Source: Polaromonas sp. (lineage in GTDB: Bacteria; Pseudomonadota; Gammaproteobacteria; Burkholderiales; Burkholderiaceae_C). Taken from it: a stretch of DNA of 60,885 bases. This document shows, one piece after another, positions 41,748-52,254 of the stretch. The position numbers and the translations under genes were made by a program. A model generated the notes under the pieces. That model was not told the origin of the DNA. It did no database searches and saw nothing but the letters and a program-made list of their open reading frames with translations. The stretch is taken from positions 1 to 60,885 of the forward strand of contig JANYGP010000028.1 in NCBI GenBank assembly GCA_025362315.1, written 5' to 3'. How positions within the stretch are numbered: position 1 is the stretch's first letter; every line of letters starts with the position of its first letter.

Positions 41748-42473
41748 TTATTTTTCCAGATCAGTGTCTGAAATGCGCAGCAATGCTTCACGGCTGCGCA
41801 CCACCAGGCCGCCCGGCTCAATGCGGATGGCGTCCTCGCGTTCCATGCTTTTCAGCTCCTGGTTAACACGCTGGCGGGACGCGCCCAGCAGCTGTGCCAG
41901 CTCTTCCTGCGCCAGCTGCAGGCCAATGCGCACTTCGGTGTTGTTTGACAAACTGGGCACGCCATAACTGCGCACCAGATGCAGCAACTGCTTGGCCAGG
42001 CGCGCGCGCAGGGGCAGGGTGTTCAGGTCTTCAACCAGGCCAAACAGCTGGCGTATGCGGCGTGCATGCAGGCGCAGCATGGCCTCATACAACTCCACAT
42101 GATTGGACAAAATCTTCTTGAAATCAGCCTTTGCAACGCACAGCACCGTGGTCCCGCCATGTGCGTATGCATCGTGGGTCCGCCGGTCGCCGTCAAAGAT
42201 TGCCACATCGCCGAACCAGATGCCAGGCTCAACATAAGTCAGCGTGATCTGCTTGCCTGAAATGGATGTGGAGCTGACCCGCACCGCGCCTTTGGCGCAG
42301 GCTATCCACTCTTCAGGCGGATCACCTCGCGCAGAAATCAGCTCACCGTCACCAAACCGTTTGACGTAGGCACAACGCAAAATGTCATGCCTGAGCGATG
42401 GCGACAGGGATGCAAACCAGCGTCCGGCGTTGATCGCTTCGCGCTCGTCGATGGTGAGAATGGGGTCATCCAT
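41748..42473 (-). CDS. Crp/Fnr-family transcription regulator
   Basis: 241 residues. The N-terminal cyclic-nucleotide-binding-type barrel is LISARGDPPEEWIACAKGAVRV... GIWFGDVAIFDGDRRTHDA. A dimer helix follows and then the C-terminal helix-turn-helix QEELAQLLGASRQRVNQELKSMER. No Fnr-type N-terminal cysteine cluster, so not an oxygen-sensing iron-sulfur Fnr. The effector is unknown. It lies 8 bases upstream of the phosphotransferase gene, so it likely controls that operon. Confidence 0.9.
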   Translation of the reverse strand: MDDPILTIDEREAINAGRWFASLSPSLRHDILRCAYVKRFGDGELISARGDPPEEWIACAKGAVRVSSTSISGKQITLTYVEPGIWFGDVAIFDGDRRTHDAYAHGGTTVLCVAKADFKKILSNHVELYEAMLRLHARRIRQLFGLVEDLNTLPLRARLAKQLLHLVRSYGVPSLSNNTEVRIGLQLAQEELAQLLGASRQRVNQELKSMEREDAIRIEPGGLVVRSREALLRISDTDLEK

Positions 42474-42632
42474 GGGGATTCAGTTGCATGAGTTGGCTCT
42501 TGATGCATTGTCGCTTTGACGCCAGCTTGTCATTGTGGCGTCTGTCGCCTGGGTGTCTGTGCGGATTAGTCAGACTGTCAAGGGCAGCGGTGACCGGTAC
42601 ATCATTCATTCGGGCAATATAACCAATTTATA

Positions 42633-42678
42633 TGCTCCTGAATCAGGAGCTGCTAGCGCCCATAACAAAAGCGCTAGA
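42633..42678 (+). repeat. Dispersed repeat, copy 10
   Basis: GCTCCTGAATCAGGAGCTGC continues into TAGCGCCCATAA, then an inverted AGCGCTAG arm. It lies in the 238-base gap between the crotonase and Crp/Fnr genes. Confidence 0.8.
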
Positions 42679-42711
42679 GCCGTATTTCATCAATAAATTG
42701 CGATATTCTGG

Positions 42712-43491
42712 CTACGTGTATGAAGGCGGACGCTTTTGCAAAAAGGCATGGATGCCTTCAGCAGCATTGGCGTGATGCAGGTTAGTGACGAAATGGTCGC
42801 GTTCCTGCGTCAGGTGCTGGCTCAATGTCTGGCTGGCTGCATCGTTGACCAGCTCCTTGATGCTGCCCAGTGCGTTTGCAGCCCGTGCATTGAGCCTGCT
42901 GGCCAGCAGCAGGGCTTCGCTCAGCGCCTGGCCTTTGCTGCACACCTGGTTGACCAGCCCCAGGTCATGCAGGCGCTGCGCGTTGATGCGGTCCCCACAC
43001 ATCATCAGCTGGCTTGCCAGCTGGCGCGGCAGGCTCCGTGACAGTGCCCAGCTGCCCCCACCGTCTGGTGACAAACCCACCGTGCTGTATGACATGACAA
43101 ATATGGCATTGTCAGCAGCCACACAAAAGTCGCAGGCCAGCGCCAGTGAAAAGCCTGCACCGGCTGTGGCACCTTCAACTGCAGCAATCACTGGCTTGGG
43201 GTAGGTGTGAATGGCTTCTATCCAGCTGTGCAGGCCATCGATGCTTTGCGCCTGCACCTCTTTGGGCTGCTGCCGGTTGGCCAGCAGGCGTTGCAAATTA
43301 CCGCCTGCACAAAAGTCTGCGCCCTCCCCGGTGATGATGACGCTTTTGATGTCAGGGCTGGTCTCAAACGCATTGAGCGCCTCAATGCCCGCCGCATACA
43401 TTTCAGGGCTGAGAGCGTTTTTATAGTCCGGGTTGCTCAGGGTCAGGATCAGTGTCTGACCCTGACTGGTGCTTTTTAGGGAAGAGGCCAT
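42712..43491 (-). CDS. Enoyl-CoA hydratase/isomerase (crotonase) family enzyme
   Basis: 259 residues. The oxyanion-hole segments ADFCAGGNLQRL and GATAGAGFSLALACDF are typical crotonase. The helix that holds the two hydratase glutamates instead reads TVGLSPDGGGSWALSR, with an Asp in the PaaG-like (isomerase) position and no first Glu. It is therefore more like the isomerase/oxepin-CoA hydrolase subgroups than a true hydratase. It starts 2 bases after the 3-hydroxyacyl-CoA dehydrogenase gene, so it is co-translated. Likely part of aromatic or fatty acid beta-oxidation. Confidence 0.88.
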   Translation of the reverse strand: MASSLKSTSQGQTLILTLSNPDYKNALSPEMYAAGIEALNAFETSPDIKSVIITGEGADFCAGGNLQRLLANRQQPKEVQAQSIDGLHSWIEAIHTYPKPVIAAVEGATAGAGFSLALACDFCVAADNAIFVMSYSTVGLSPDGGGSWALSRSLPRQLASQLMMCGDRINAQRLHDLGLVNQVCSKGQALSEALLLASRLNARAANALGSIKELVNDAASQTLSQHLTQERDHFVTNLHHANAAEGIHAFLQKRPPSYT

Positions 43492-43493
43492 GG

Positions 43494-45014
43494 TCAGCTT
43501 TCCTCATGCATCAGGCTCAGGCCAATGGCGCCACGCCTGCGCAGCCAGGGGGAAGGGCGGTAACGCTGGTCGCCGTATACGGTTTGCATGTTGAACAGAA
43601 CTTCCAGAATATTTGTCGGGCCGTACAGGTTGCCCATGGCCAATGGTCCCATCGGATAACCGAGGCCCAGCGTCACGGCAGTTTCAAGATCCTTGGGGCT
43701 GCAAATGCCTTGCTGGCAAATGTCACTGGCAATGTTGACAATGGTGGCCACCACCCGCTGCGTCACAAAGCCGCCGCTGTCGCGGATCACACTGATGGCC
43801 TTGCCATCGCGTGCAAACAGCGCATGCGCTGCGTCCCGCATGTCGCTGCGCGTGGCGGGGTTGGTCGCCAGCACGCGGCGGCCCGTTGCTGCATCGTCAA
43901 TCAGCATGTCAATGCCGACAGTGCGGGCCGGGTCCAGGCGTTCCACGACTGCAACGGTGGTGATGTCAAAGCCAAGGGGTGCAGCCAGCATCAGGGCTTG
44001 CGGCGAGGCAGAAGCGCCGGTCTCAATTTTTGCACCCAGATTTTTGAGCAGCTGCAAGAGCTCAGAGCGGCGCGACGCGCGCGGTGACACCCAGACGGGC
44101 GGCATCTCAAAGACCACTGGCGCTGCAGCTTCAGGGGCGACCTGCATCGCGCCATCCATATATTTATAAAACCCTTCGCCAGTTTTGCGACCCAGCATGC
44201 CGCCTGCCAGGCGCTGCGCCGTGATCACGCTGGGGCGGTAACGGGCCTCTTCATAATATTGGCGGTAAACCGACTCCATCACCGGATGCGACACGTCCAG
44301 CGCGGTCAAATCCATCAACTCAAAAGGCCCCAGTTTGAAGCCAACCTGGTCGCGCAAAATCCGGTCAACTGTGGCAAAGTCAGTGATGCCTTCACCGATG
44401 ATGCGCAGCGCTTCAGTGCCATAACCGCGGCCTGCATGGTTGACGATAAAGCCTGGGGTGTCTTGCGCCAGCACGGGGGTATGCCCCATCTGCCGGGCGT
44501 AGTCTGACAGCTGGCTGCACACGCCAGCATCTGTCTTCAGCGCGGCAATGACTTCCACCACTTTCATCAGGGGCACCGGGTTGAAAAAATGGTAGCCAGC
44601 AAAGCGCTGTGGATTTTTCAGACGCGATGCAATGGCTGTGACTGACAGCGACGATGTGTTGGTTGCCAACACGGCAGTGGGCAGCACAATGGCTTCAAGG
44701 TCGGCGAAAAGGGTTTGTTTGACGTCAAGCCGCTCTACGACTGCTTCAATGATCAAGTCACAGTCAGCAAGATCTGCGAGCGCACCGACTGCCAGAACAC
44801 GGGTTTTTTGCAGATCGGCCGTTTCTGCAGCCAGCTTGTTTTTGACAACCAGTTTGTCCCACTGAACGGCCAGTTCGGCCTTGGCTTTGCTGCCCGCCTC
44901 GGGTCGCAAATCAAACAGTTTGACAGTGCTGCCCGCCTGTGCAGAAATTTGTGCGATGCCGCGCCCCATTGCGCCTGAGCCGACCACACCCACGGTTTGA
45001 AAAATTGGTTTCAT
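43494..45014 (-). CDS. 3-hydroxyacyl-CoA dehydrogenase (PaaH-like)
   Basis: 506 residues. The NAD-binding motif VGVVGSGAMGRGIAQISAQAG is at the N-terminus and the catalytic His is in GYHFFNPVPLMKVVEV. Two C-terminal dimerisation-type domains follow, the second with GGFVTQRVVATIVNIASDIC and GLGYPMGPLA. The length fits the PaaH/Hbd two-domain type without a crotonase domain. It oxidises 3-hydroxyacyl-CoA to 3-ketoacyl-CoA. The crotonase gene follows 2 bases later. It is divergent from the FimV-like gene. Confidence 0.92.
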   Translation of the reverse strand: MKPIFQTVGVVGSGAMGRGIAQISAQAGSTVKLFDLRPEAGSKAKAELAVQWDKLVVKNKLAAETADLQKTRVLAVGALADLADCDLIIEAVVERLDVKQTLFADLEAIVLPTAVLATNTSSLSVTAIASRLKNPQRFAGYHFFNPVPLMKVVEVIAALKTDAGVCSQLSDYARQMGHTPVLAQDTPGFIVNHAGRGYGTEALRIIGEGITDFATVDRILRDQVGFKLGPFELMDLTALDVSHPVMESVYRQYYEEARYRPSVITAQRLAGGMLGRKTGEGFYKYMDGAMQVAPEAAAPVVFEMPPVWVSPRASRRSELLQLLKNLGAKIETGASASPQALMLAAPLGFDITTVAVVERLDPARTVGIDMLIDDAATGRRVLATNPATRSDMRDAAHALFARDGKAISVIRDSGGFVTQRVVATIVNIASDICQQGICSPKDLETAVTLGLGYPMGPLAMGNLYGPTNILEVLFNMQTVYGDQRYRPSPWLRRRGAIGLSLMHEES

Positions 45015-45101
45015 GGGCCTGGATTATTACGCAGGGCGGTAATTTTTATTGCGCCATTGGCTGTGCGAAAATCTAATTTTGTTACATCTACACACCCGGC
45101 T

Positions 45102-47519
45102 GTGAAAAAGATTTTTGTTGTTCTGTCAGTTTTGATGCAATTGGCTGCTGCCAGCTGCTTTGCCGTGTCTCTCGGACGGCATCAAGGCGCTACGCTAATT
45201 GGCCGGCCTCTTGACTTGTCAGTCCAGGCTGTACTGGACACGCAGGACGACATCGCCAGCTTGTGCATTGATGCGGATGTGTTTTATGCAGACACGAGAC
45301 TTGACAAATCCCGGGTCCGCGTCACGGCTGAACGACTTTCAACCGGCTCTCAAGATGCGGTTATTCGGATTCGCACTGCCACCCCTGTAGACGAGCCAGT
45401 AGTCACGGTTTATGTCCGGGTTGGTTGTCAACAAAAAATTGAACGGCGGTATGTCACGCTGGCCGACATGGCTTCCGAGACAGTTCAGGACCGCAACCCA
45501 GCCAACCCGCTTTTATTGCCCAGCAAGAGTGCGCCTGCAATGTTGCCCGCTAACGCAGGATTGGCAACTGGAGTCAATCCAGCAGGTCCCAATGCCGGCC
45601 CCAAAACCCGCAAACTCCGGTCTGCAGCCAATGCCAAAGGCCCAGCCGCCGGCTCTGGATCTGCCGCCACTGCAAGCACTGTTGCTGGCAGAAACGACGC
45701 CAATGCTGGCAATACCCAAAAGCTTGTCGACACTGAAGCTGACCGCAATAAACGTGTCACACCTGAAGAAAATGTAAACATTGCAATAGCTGCAAAAGCT
45801 GCAAAAGCTGCAAAAGCTGCAAAAAGTGCAGCGAAAGAAACGGCCCCCAACCGGGCCCGACTGAAGCTGGAGCCGCTTGACCTAAGCATCGAGCGGGACC
45901 CACAACTCAAGTCGTCATCAACGCTGTTGTCTACGCCATCGGCCAACCCACAGGAGCGCACAGCAGCCGCAGCATTGTGGCGGGCCATTGCAATGCAGCC
46001 GCAGGACATCGTCCGGGATTTTGAAAAACTCCAGAACCTGGAAAACTCGGTTCGTGGCCTTCAAACCCAAACCCAGAAGACCCAGCAGCTGGTTGGCGAG
46101 CTGGATGCCAAACTGCAAAAAGCAGAATCTGGCCGTTATGCCAATTTTCTGGTTTATGCGCTGGTTTTCTTGCTGCTGTTGGCATTTGCAGGTCTGGCAT
46201 TCATGCTGCGTAGAAAGTCTTTGGCTAACTTGTCTGAAGGCGGCAACCTGCCATGGTGGCGAAAACGCGAAACCCAGAACAGCCGCCGCAATGGGTGGGT
46301 TGACAGCCGAACGCATGATGATGATGCCGATTTAGACAACCGGTCAACGTCAAAGCAGAAACGCTCTGACAGGCCGGCAAAAGCCGGATTTGCAGATCCG
46401 GAAATTGATCTGAACTTTTCCCGGTCGGATTTGATGCCGTTAAACGAGGTGCAGAATTCTGAGCTGAGTTCCAGAGCCCCCCCGTTGTCCATTTTCCGTT
46501 CTGATTTTGCCGTGAGCATGAACCACCCGTCACGGGCGGTCAAAGCTGAAGAGTTGCTGGATGTTCAGCAACAGGCTGATTTTTTTGTGTCAATTGGCCA
46601 GCACGAGCAGGCCATTGACGTGCTGCGCAACCATATCGGTGATGGCACTCAAACCAGTGCGATCATTTATCTGGATCTGTTCAGTCTTTACCACCAGCTC
46701 AATCGCAAGGTGGACTATGCCGCATTGCGCAATGACTTCAACGCGCGTTTTAACACCACGATTCCGGTGTTTGAAATGTATGCGGATACCGGCCCTGGGC
46801 TGGAAGCCTACCCGCTGGCCATGTCCCGTATTGTCGCGCTGTGGCCAACAGCCAAAGTGCTTGAAATCATCGAAGAATCGATTTTCAAGCAACCTGGCAC
46901 CGATGCTGAAGCTTTCGATATTCAGGCTTACCGCGAGTTGCTGATGCTTTATGCGCTGGCCAAGGACGTTGTCAGCGAGGAGCGCAAGTCAATTGCCAAT
47001 GACCCGCGGACGGGCATGACCTACCGATCGGGCGATTCCGGCAAATTTGTTTTGCCAGAATTTCCTGCTGGTAACAACGGAAAAGCAGAAAAAGCCGGAA
47101 AAGCCGGAAAAGCCGGAAAAGTTGGTGTGGCTGACTCAAAACCACTGACATTTGCGTCGACCACCATTGACCCGCTGTCTGCCGCCCTGGACCATGACCT
47201 CGCGGCACAGTCAGGTGCCTTCAATGAACCGCCGTGGACTTCAACCGTGCCGCCTGCCTCCTTGAATCTGGGACTTGATCTGGATTTGAGCAAGCCAATG
47301 TCTTTTGCGGAAAAAGCTTTTCTCCAGCCTTCGGGCGCTGCGCTGGACATCGAGTTGTCTGCCGGGTTCGGGAACTTTGCTGGTGGCAATTCGACGACAG
47401 CAGGTGAAGATTTACAACAAATTAAAAACTTGCCGAATAACGCCAGTCATTTGATGGATTTTGATGACTTTGACGACGCACCTGACACCAGTAAAAAAGT
47501 CAGGCCCAACGGGCGTTGA
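45102..47519 (+). CDS. FimV-like membrane protein with TPR-type C-terminus
   Basis: Starting at GTG 45102 (VKKIFVVLSVLMQLAAASCFAVS, a signal-like N-terminus), 805 residues. The FimV-like N-terminal segment is SLGRHQGATLIGRPLDLSVQ. A disordered Ala/Lys-rich part, a predicted coiled coil (ENSVRGLQTQTQKTQQLVGEL) and one membrane helix (FLVYALVFLLLLAFAGLAFML) follow. A C-terminal region has a TPR-like DVQQQADFFVSIGQHEQAID. FimV proteins anchor at the pole and help type IV pili or cell-envelope organisation. The overall match is looser than in true FimV (no clear LysM seen), so the name is tentative. Confidence 0.6.
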   Translation: MKKIFVVLSVLMQLAAASCFAVSLGRHQGATLIGRPLDLSVQAVLDTQDDIASLCIDADVFYADTRLDKSRVRVTAERLSTGSQDAVIRIRTATPVDEPVVTVYVRVGCQQKIERRYVTLADMASETVQDRNPANPLLLPSKSAPAMLPANAGLATGVNPAGPNAGPKTRKLRSAANAKGPAAGSGSAATASTVAGRNDANAGNTQKLVDTEADRNKRVTPEENVNIAIAAKAAKAAKAAKSAAKETAPNRARLKLEPLDLSIERDPQLKSSSTLLSTPSANPQERTAAAALWRAIAMQPQDIVRDFEKLQNLENSVRGLQTQTQKTQQLVGELDAKLQKAESGRYANFLVYALVFLLLLAFAGLAFMLRRKSLANLSEGGNLPWWRKRETQNSRRNGWVDSRTHDDDADLDNRSTSKQKRSDRPAKAGFADPEIDLNFSRSDLMPLNEVQNSELSSRAPPLSIFRSDFAVSMNHPSRAVKAEELLDVQQQADFFVSIGQHEQAIDVLRNHIGDGTQTSAIIYLDLFSLYHQLNRKVDYAALRNDFNARFNTTIPVFEMYADTGPGLEAYPLAMSRIVALWPTAKVLEIIEESIFKQPGTDAEAFDIQAYRELLMLYALAKDVVSEERKSIANDPRTGMTYRSGDSGKFVLPEFPAGNNGKAEKAGKAGKAGKVGVADSKPLTFASTTIDPLSAALDHDLAAQSGAFNEPPWTSTVPPASLNLGLDLDLSKPMSFAEKAFLQPSGAALDIELSAGFGNFAGGNSTTAGEDLQQIKNLPNNASHLMDFDDFDDAPDTSKKVRPNGR
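45787..45830 (+). repeat. 9-bp tandem repeat, Ala-Ala-Lys coding
   Basis: About four copies of GCTGCAAAA encode AAKAAKAAKAAK in the disordered part of the FimV-like protein. Confidence 0.8.
47090..47121 (+). repeat. 9-bp tandem repeat, Ala-Gly-Lys coding
   Basis: GCCGGAAAA repeated about three to four times encodes AGKAGKAGK in the C-terminal half of the FimV-like protein. A second, different array than the one near 45787. Confidence 0.8.
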
Positions 47520-47545
47520 TGTCTGAAGCGCGTTTGCAGGTCAGA

Positions 47546-48553
47546 CTATCGCCTGACCTGCAAAGCGCCAGGGTTGACAATGTTTGTCGGTGTACCTTTG
47601 ATGAAATTGGTCACGTTGTCAAAGGCTGAACTGAAGTACATCTCATAGCTGTCCTGCTCTACATAGCCGATGTGTGGTGTGCATATGCAGTTTTCCAGCC
47701 GGAGCAGGGCATGGCCCTGCAAAATAGGTTCAGACTCAAAAACATCGACAGCAGCGAGTCCTGGCCTGCCGCGATTGAGCGCTGAAATCAGGGCTTCCGG
47801 CTCAATCAGTTCAGCGCGTGAAGTGTTTACCAGCAGGGCAGTTGGTTTCATGCGAAGCAAATCGTCCAGTCCCACAATCCCCCGGGTTTCCACGCTCAAT
47901 CGCAGGTGCAAACTCAAAACATCACATTGCTCAAAAAATTCATTTTTGGAACTGGACACTTCAAATCCGTCTGCAACTGCCTTGGTCCGGGATGCATCGC
48001 TGCCCCAAACCACGACGCGCATGCCAAAAGCGCGGCCATAGCCAGCCACAATCTGGCCGACTTTGCCGTAGCTCCAGACACCGAGGGTTCTGCCCTTTAA
48101 AACTGTGCCAATACCAAAGTTTGTTGGCATGGAGGCAGATTTGAGGCCTGCCTGTTGCCATGCACCATGCTTGAGATGGGCCACATACTGGGGAATGCGC
48201 CGTGTTGCAGCCATGATGAGAGCCCATGTCAGCTCTGCAGGCGCAGTGGGTGATCCGATGCCTTCGGACACGGCAACACCGCGTTCAGTGCAGGCCCCCA
48301 CATCAACATGGCCGCCCACGCGCCCTGTTTGCGCAATCATCTTGAGCTTTGGGAGTTTTTCAATCAACTGACGGCTGATTTGCGTTCTTTCCCGAATCAG
48401 AACAATCACATCAGCGTCTTTGAGGCGGATCGAAAGCTGGCCGATTCCTTTGACTGTGTTGGTGTAAACCTTCGCCGGATACGGGTCCAGCCGGGAAGCG
48501 CAAGCCAGTTTGCGCACCACATCCTGGTAGTCATCGAGAATCACAATATTCAT
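47546..48553 (-). CDS. D-2-hydroxyacid dehydrogenase
   Basis: 335 residues of the D-isomer-specific 2-hydroxyacid dehydrogenase family: catalytic Arg region LVNTSRAELIE, Glu in DVFESEP, His in CTPHIGYVEQDSY. It has an NAD-binding stretch in the second domain. The usual GxGxxG there reads SYGKVG: the first Gly is replaced by Ser (LGVWSYGKVGQIVAGYG). Substrate is unknown; such enzymes reduce or oxidise glycerate, glyoxylate or similar acids. The gene is convergent with the FimV-like gene and separated from the lexA partner by 84 bases. Confidence 0.85.
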   Translation of the reverse strand: MNIVILDDYQDVVRKLACASRLDPYPAKVYTNTVKGIGQLSIRLKDADVIVLIRERTQISRQLIEKLPKLKMIAQTGRVGGHVDVGACTERGVAVSEGIGSPTAPAELTWALIMAATRRIPQYVAHLKHGAWQQAGLKSASMPTNFGIGTVLKGRTLGVWSYGKVGQIVAGYGRAFGMRVVVWGSDASRTKAVADGFEVSSSKNEFFEQCDVLSLHLRLSVETRGIVGLDDLLRMKPTALLVNTSRAELIEPEALISALNRGRPGLAAVDVFESEPILQGHALLRLENCICTPHIGYVEQDSYEMYFSSAFDNVTNFIKGTPTNIVNPGALQVRR

Positions 48554-48599
48554 CCCAATATTGTGCCTGCAACTTGTTACTTGTCAGGTGTGAGGTACC

Positions 48600-48625
48600 C
48601 AGGTTTCAAATAATTATGAAACCTG
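48600..48625. repeat. Inverted repeat downstream of the lexA-linked gene
   Basis: CAGGTTTCA and TGAAACCTG form a 9-bp stem with an AT-rich 8-base loop. There is no T run, so it may be a weak terminator or an RNA-stabilising hairpin. Confidence 0.6.
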
Positions 48626-48637
48626 CGGGAAGCAGCT

Positions 48638-49111
48638 TCAAGGATTGGATGCGGCTTTTGAAGCAATCCGGTCAAGCTCGGCACACACATCTGCCATGCG
48701 GCCGCAAATTGCCATGCGCCCAACCTGCGAGCGCTTCAAACCGGGTTCAAACTCACGCATCACTTTCAGGCGGCTGACGCAAGGCGTTTTAGTTTCGTTG
48801 ACAGCTGCAACCCGAAAATTTTCAGCAACAACAGTGGGCTTTACAGAGTTATTTTTTGCTTCATTTATCGCGTGCCTTGTCGCGTGTTTTGTCGCATGGC
48901 ATGTCACGTCTCCCATCACGTCCTTCATTACCCCGTTTGCCAAATGCGCTGCAGGCGCATGGCGGTAAACAGCATGGCTGTTGTGCACAATCTGTGCTGG
49001 CATGAAAAATGACGCGATTGCACGCACAGGAGCAAGCATCAGTGACAGAGCAGGTGATTCAAATCGTGACTGCGACAAGGACAAGGACGGTGAAAAACTG
49101 GCAATCCCCAT
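48638..49111 (-). CDS. Unknown protein, second gene after lexA
   Basis: 157 residues; no recognised family. The N-terminal 50 residues are hydrophobic in patches. A middle part has the odd repeat HATKHATRHA. The C-terminal ~37 residues (VMREFEPGLKRSQVGRMAI, then CGRMADVCAELDRIA) are the most conserved-looking. It is 36 bases downstream of lexA on the same strand with no terminator between, so it is likely under SOS control. Whether it is an SOS effector such as a division inhibitor is unknown. Confidence 0.65.
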   Translation of the reverse strand: MGIASFSPSLSLSQSRFESPALSLMLAPVRAIASFFMPAQIVHNSHAVYRHAPAAHLANGVMKDVMGDVTCHATKHATRHAINEAKNNSVKPTVVAENFRVAAVNETKTPCVSRLKVMREFEPGLKRSQVGRMAICGRMADVCAELDRIASKAASNP

Positions 49112-49147
49112 GATGAATTCCTGATAATTAATTTGACAAAGAAGTTT

Positions 49148-49864
49148 TTAATTCAAAACGGTGGGGCGTATCAATCCAACTGCCAGACCTTCGATGGCAA
49201 AAGGCTCGCCAGGCTCGACAACAATGGTTTTGAAGTCGGGGTTTTCTGCCAGCAACTCAATCAGGTTTCTGGTGCGTTTGAACCGTTTGACGGTCACTTC
49301 ATCGCCCAGCCGCGCCACCACAATTTGCCCGTTTTTCGCCTCACTGGCCTGCTTGACTGCAAGCAGGTCCCCGTCCATGATGCCCACGCCTTGCATGCTC
49401 ATGCCCCTGACCTTGAGCAGATAGTCTGGTTGTTTGTCAAACATGCCGGCACCAAAGGTATAACTTTGCTCAATGTGTTCTTGTGCCAGGATGGGGCTGC
49501 CGGCAGCAACCCGGCCTATCAACGGCAAAACCAGTTGCGCCAGACTTTGCAGTGGCAGCGAGAACTGATGCATGCGTGATTCATTGACGCTGCGCATGTC
49601 GCCCGCGCGAAGGCGAATGCCGCGGGAAGTGCCGCTGACAAGTTCAATCACGCCCTTGCGTGCCAATGCCTGCAAATGCTCTTCTGCTGCGTTGGCAGAC
49701 TTGAAACCCAGTTCGGTTGCAATTTCAGCCCGTGTTGGGGGCGCACCTGTACTGGCAATGGCGCGCTGAATCAGTTCAAAAATCTGCTGTTGACGGGCGG
49801 TCAGCCTGGCACCAGTGGGTGATAAATTGGGTGCCAGGCCGGTCAGTTGTGTCAGGGTGCGCAT
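49148..49864 (-). CDS. lexA: LexA repressor
   Basis: 238 residues. The N-terminal winged helix [20 protein letters not shown] ... [21 protein letters not shown] binds SOS boxes. The cleavage site is Ala-Gly in [10 protein letters not shown] (about 121-122). The self-cleavage dyad is Ser in RGMSMQG (about 156) and Lys in DEVTVKRF (about 193). RecA filaments trigger cleavage and derepression. The first 20 residues are longer than usual, so a start further in is possible, but AGGA precedes this ATG. Two near-consensus SOS boxes lie upstream. Confidence 0.95.
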   Translation of the reverse strand: MRTLTQLTGLAPNLSPTGARLTARQQQIFELIQRAIASTGAPPTRAEIATELGFKSANAAEEHLQALARKGVIELVSGTSRGIRLRAGDMRSVNESRMHQFSLPLQSLAQLVLPLIGRVAAGSPILAQEHIEQSYTFGAGMFDKQPDYLLKVRGMSMQGVGIMDGDLLAVKQASEAKNGQIVVARLGDEVTVKRFKRTRNLIELLAENPDFKTIVVEPGEPFAIEGLAVGLIRPTVLN

Positions 49865-49896
49865 GGTTCAGTGTCCTGCAGGAAATTACACAAGGG

Positions 49897-49912
49897 CTGT
49901 TTGAATACCCAG
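49897..49912. promoter_or_regulatory. SOS box 1 upstream of lexA
   Basis: CTGT-N8-CCAG, one base off CTGT-N8-ACAG, 33 bases upstream of the lexA ATG. Confidence 0.75.
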
Positions 49913-49915
49913 TAA

Positions 49916-49931
49916 CTGTATTTTTAATCAG
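49916..49931. promoter_or_regulatory. SOS box 2 upstream of lexA
   Basis: CTGT-ATTTTTAA-TCAG with an AT-rich centre, one base off consensus, 19 bases from box 1. The same-phase spacing of about two helical turns would allow cooperative LexA binding. Confidence 0.75.
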
Positions 49932-50423
49932 CTTTTGCGCAATTGCAAGTCTTTTTTGAATCAACAGGCATTTAACTCATGAAAACCAGAAAAGGTGGGA
50001 AACCCATTGTCTTCAGGCGACAGATCAAATCAAAATCAGTATCAAATCAGGCTTAAGCCCTTATAAATAGGGCGCTAGCAGCTCCTGAAAAAATAGCGTG
50101 TAACTATGGCAAGCTTTGGCGTTGCCAAGACGTTGTGTCATGACGCGTTTTGGCTTGAATCCATCTCGAGATGATCAGTGCTCAGGTCAGCCATCAGAAG
50201 GTGGCTGTGCTGCTTGCTCTTGCCAGTGCGTGCATTGACAGTTGCTCAGGCTGGCAACTGCTGCCATCAAGCTGTGCAGGCTGATTGATCTTTGTGGCTT
50301 GGTGGTAACTGTCCCGGAAACTGCCCCGGAATTTGCCCTGGAACTACCCAGCGCCGCTACCCGACAGCAGCCAACCCACTTGCTTTTAGAGAATCTTGAT
50401 GCCGTGCATCAGGGCGCCTTGCG
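49932..50423. other. Intergenic stretch between lexA and adk
   Basis: About 490 bases without a supportable gene. It contains one copy of the dispersed repeat at 50051-50097. I see no RNA gene, terminator or further protein here; short open frames (for example 50242-50496) are not protein-like. Confidence 0.6.
50051..50097 (-). repeat. Dispersed repeat, copy 11
   Basis: On the minus strand: GCTATTTTTTCAGGAGCTGC then TAGCGCCC and the partner arm GGGC. Close to copy 10. Confidence 0.8.
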
Positions 50424-52018
<1,595 letters not shown>

Positions 52019-52025
52019 GTTTGTG

Positions 52026-52049
52026 GCAGATTCCAAGGCAGATTCCAAG
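52026..52049. repeat. 12-bp direct duplication upstream of kdsB
   Basis: GCAGATTCCAAG occurs twice head to tail, with a partial third copy, in the Trm112-kdsB junction. It explains the extra in-frame codons before the preferred kdsB start. Confidence 0.8.
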
Positions 52050-52055
52050 GCGGAT

Positions 52056-52238
52056 TTACAGGCCAAGTTCTTCATCTGTCAGCGTGCGGGCTTCGCTTTC
52101 CAGCATCACTGGCATGCCGTCCCTGACCGGATAGGCCAGGCGCGCACTGCGCGAAATCAATTCCTGCCTGTCACGGTCATAGTCAAGCGGGCCTTTGGTG
52201 ACAGGGCAGACCAGCAATTCAAGCAGTTTGGTGTCCAT
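52056..52238 (-). CDS. Trm112-family small protein (YcaR-like)
   Basis: 60 residues from ATG 52238: [21 protein letters not shown] ... [18 protein letters not shown]. These are the family signatures. Only one Cys of the zinc-binding knuckle remains (CPVTKGPL lacks the second), as is common in bacterial members. It lies between lpxK and kdsB in the standard order. Role in bacteria is unclear; in other organisms Trm112 activates methyltransferases. Confidence 0.92.
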   Translation of the reverse strand: MDTKLLELLVCPVTKGPLDYDRDRQELISRSARLAYPVRDGMPVMLESEARTLTDEELGL

Positions 52239-52254
52239 TTTCAGCTTCAATTCA

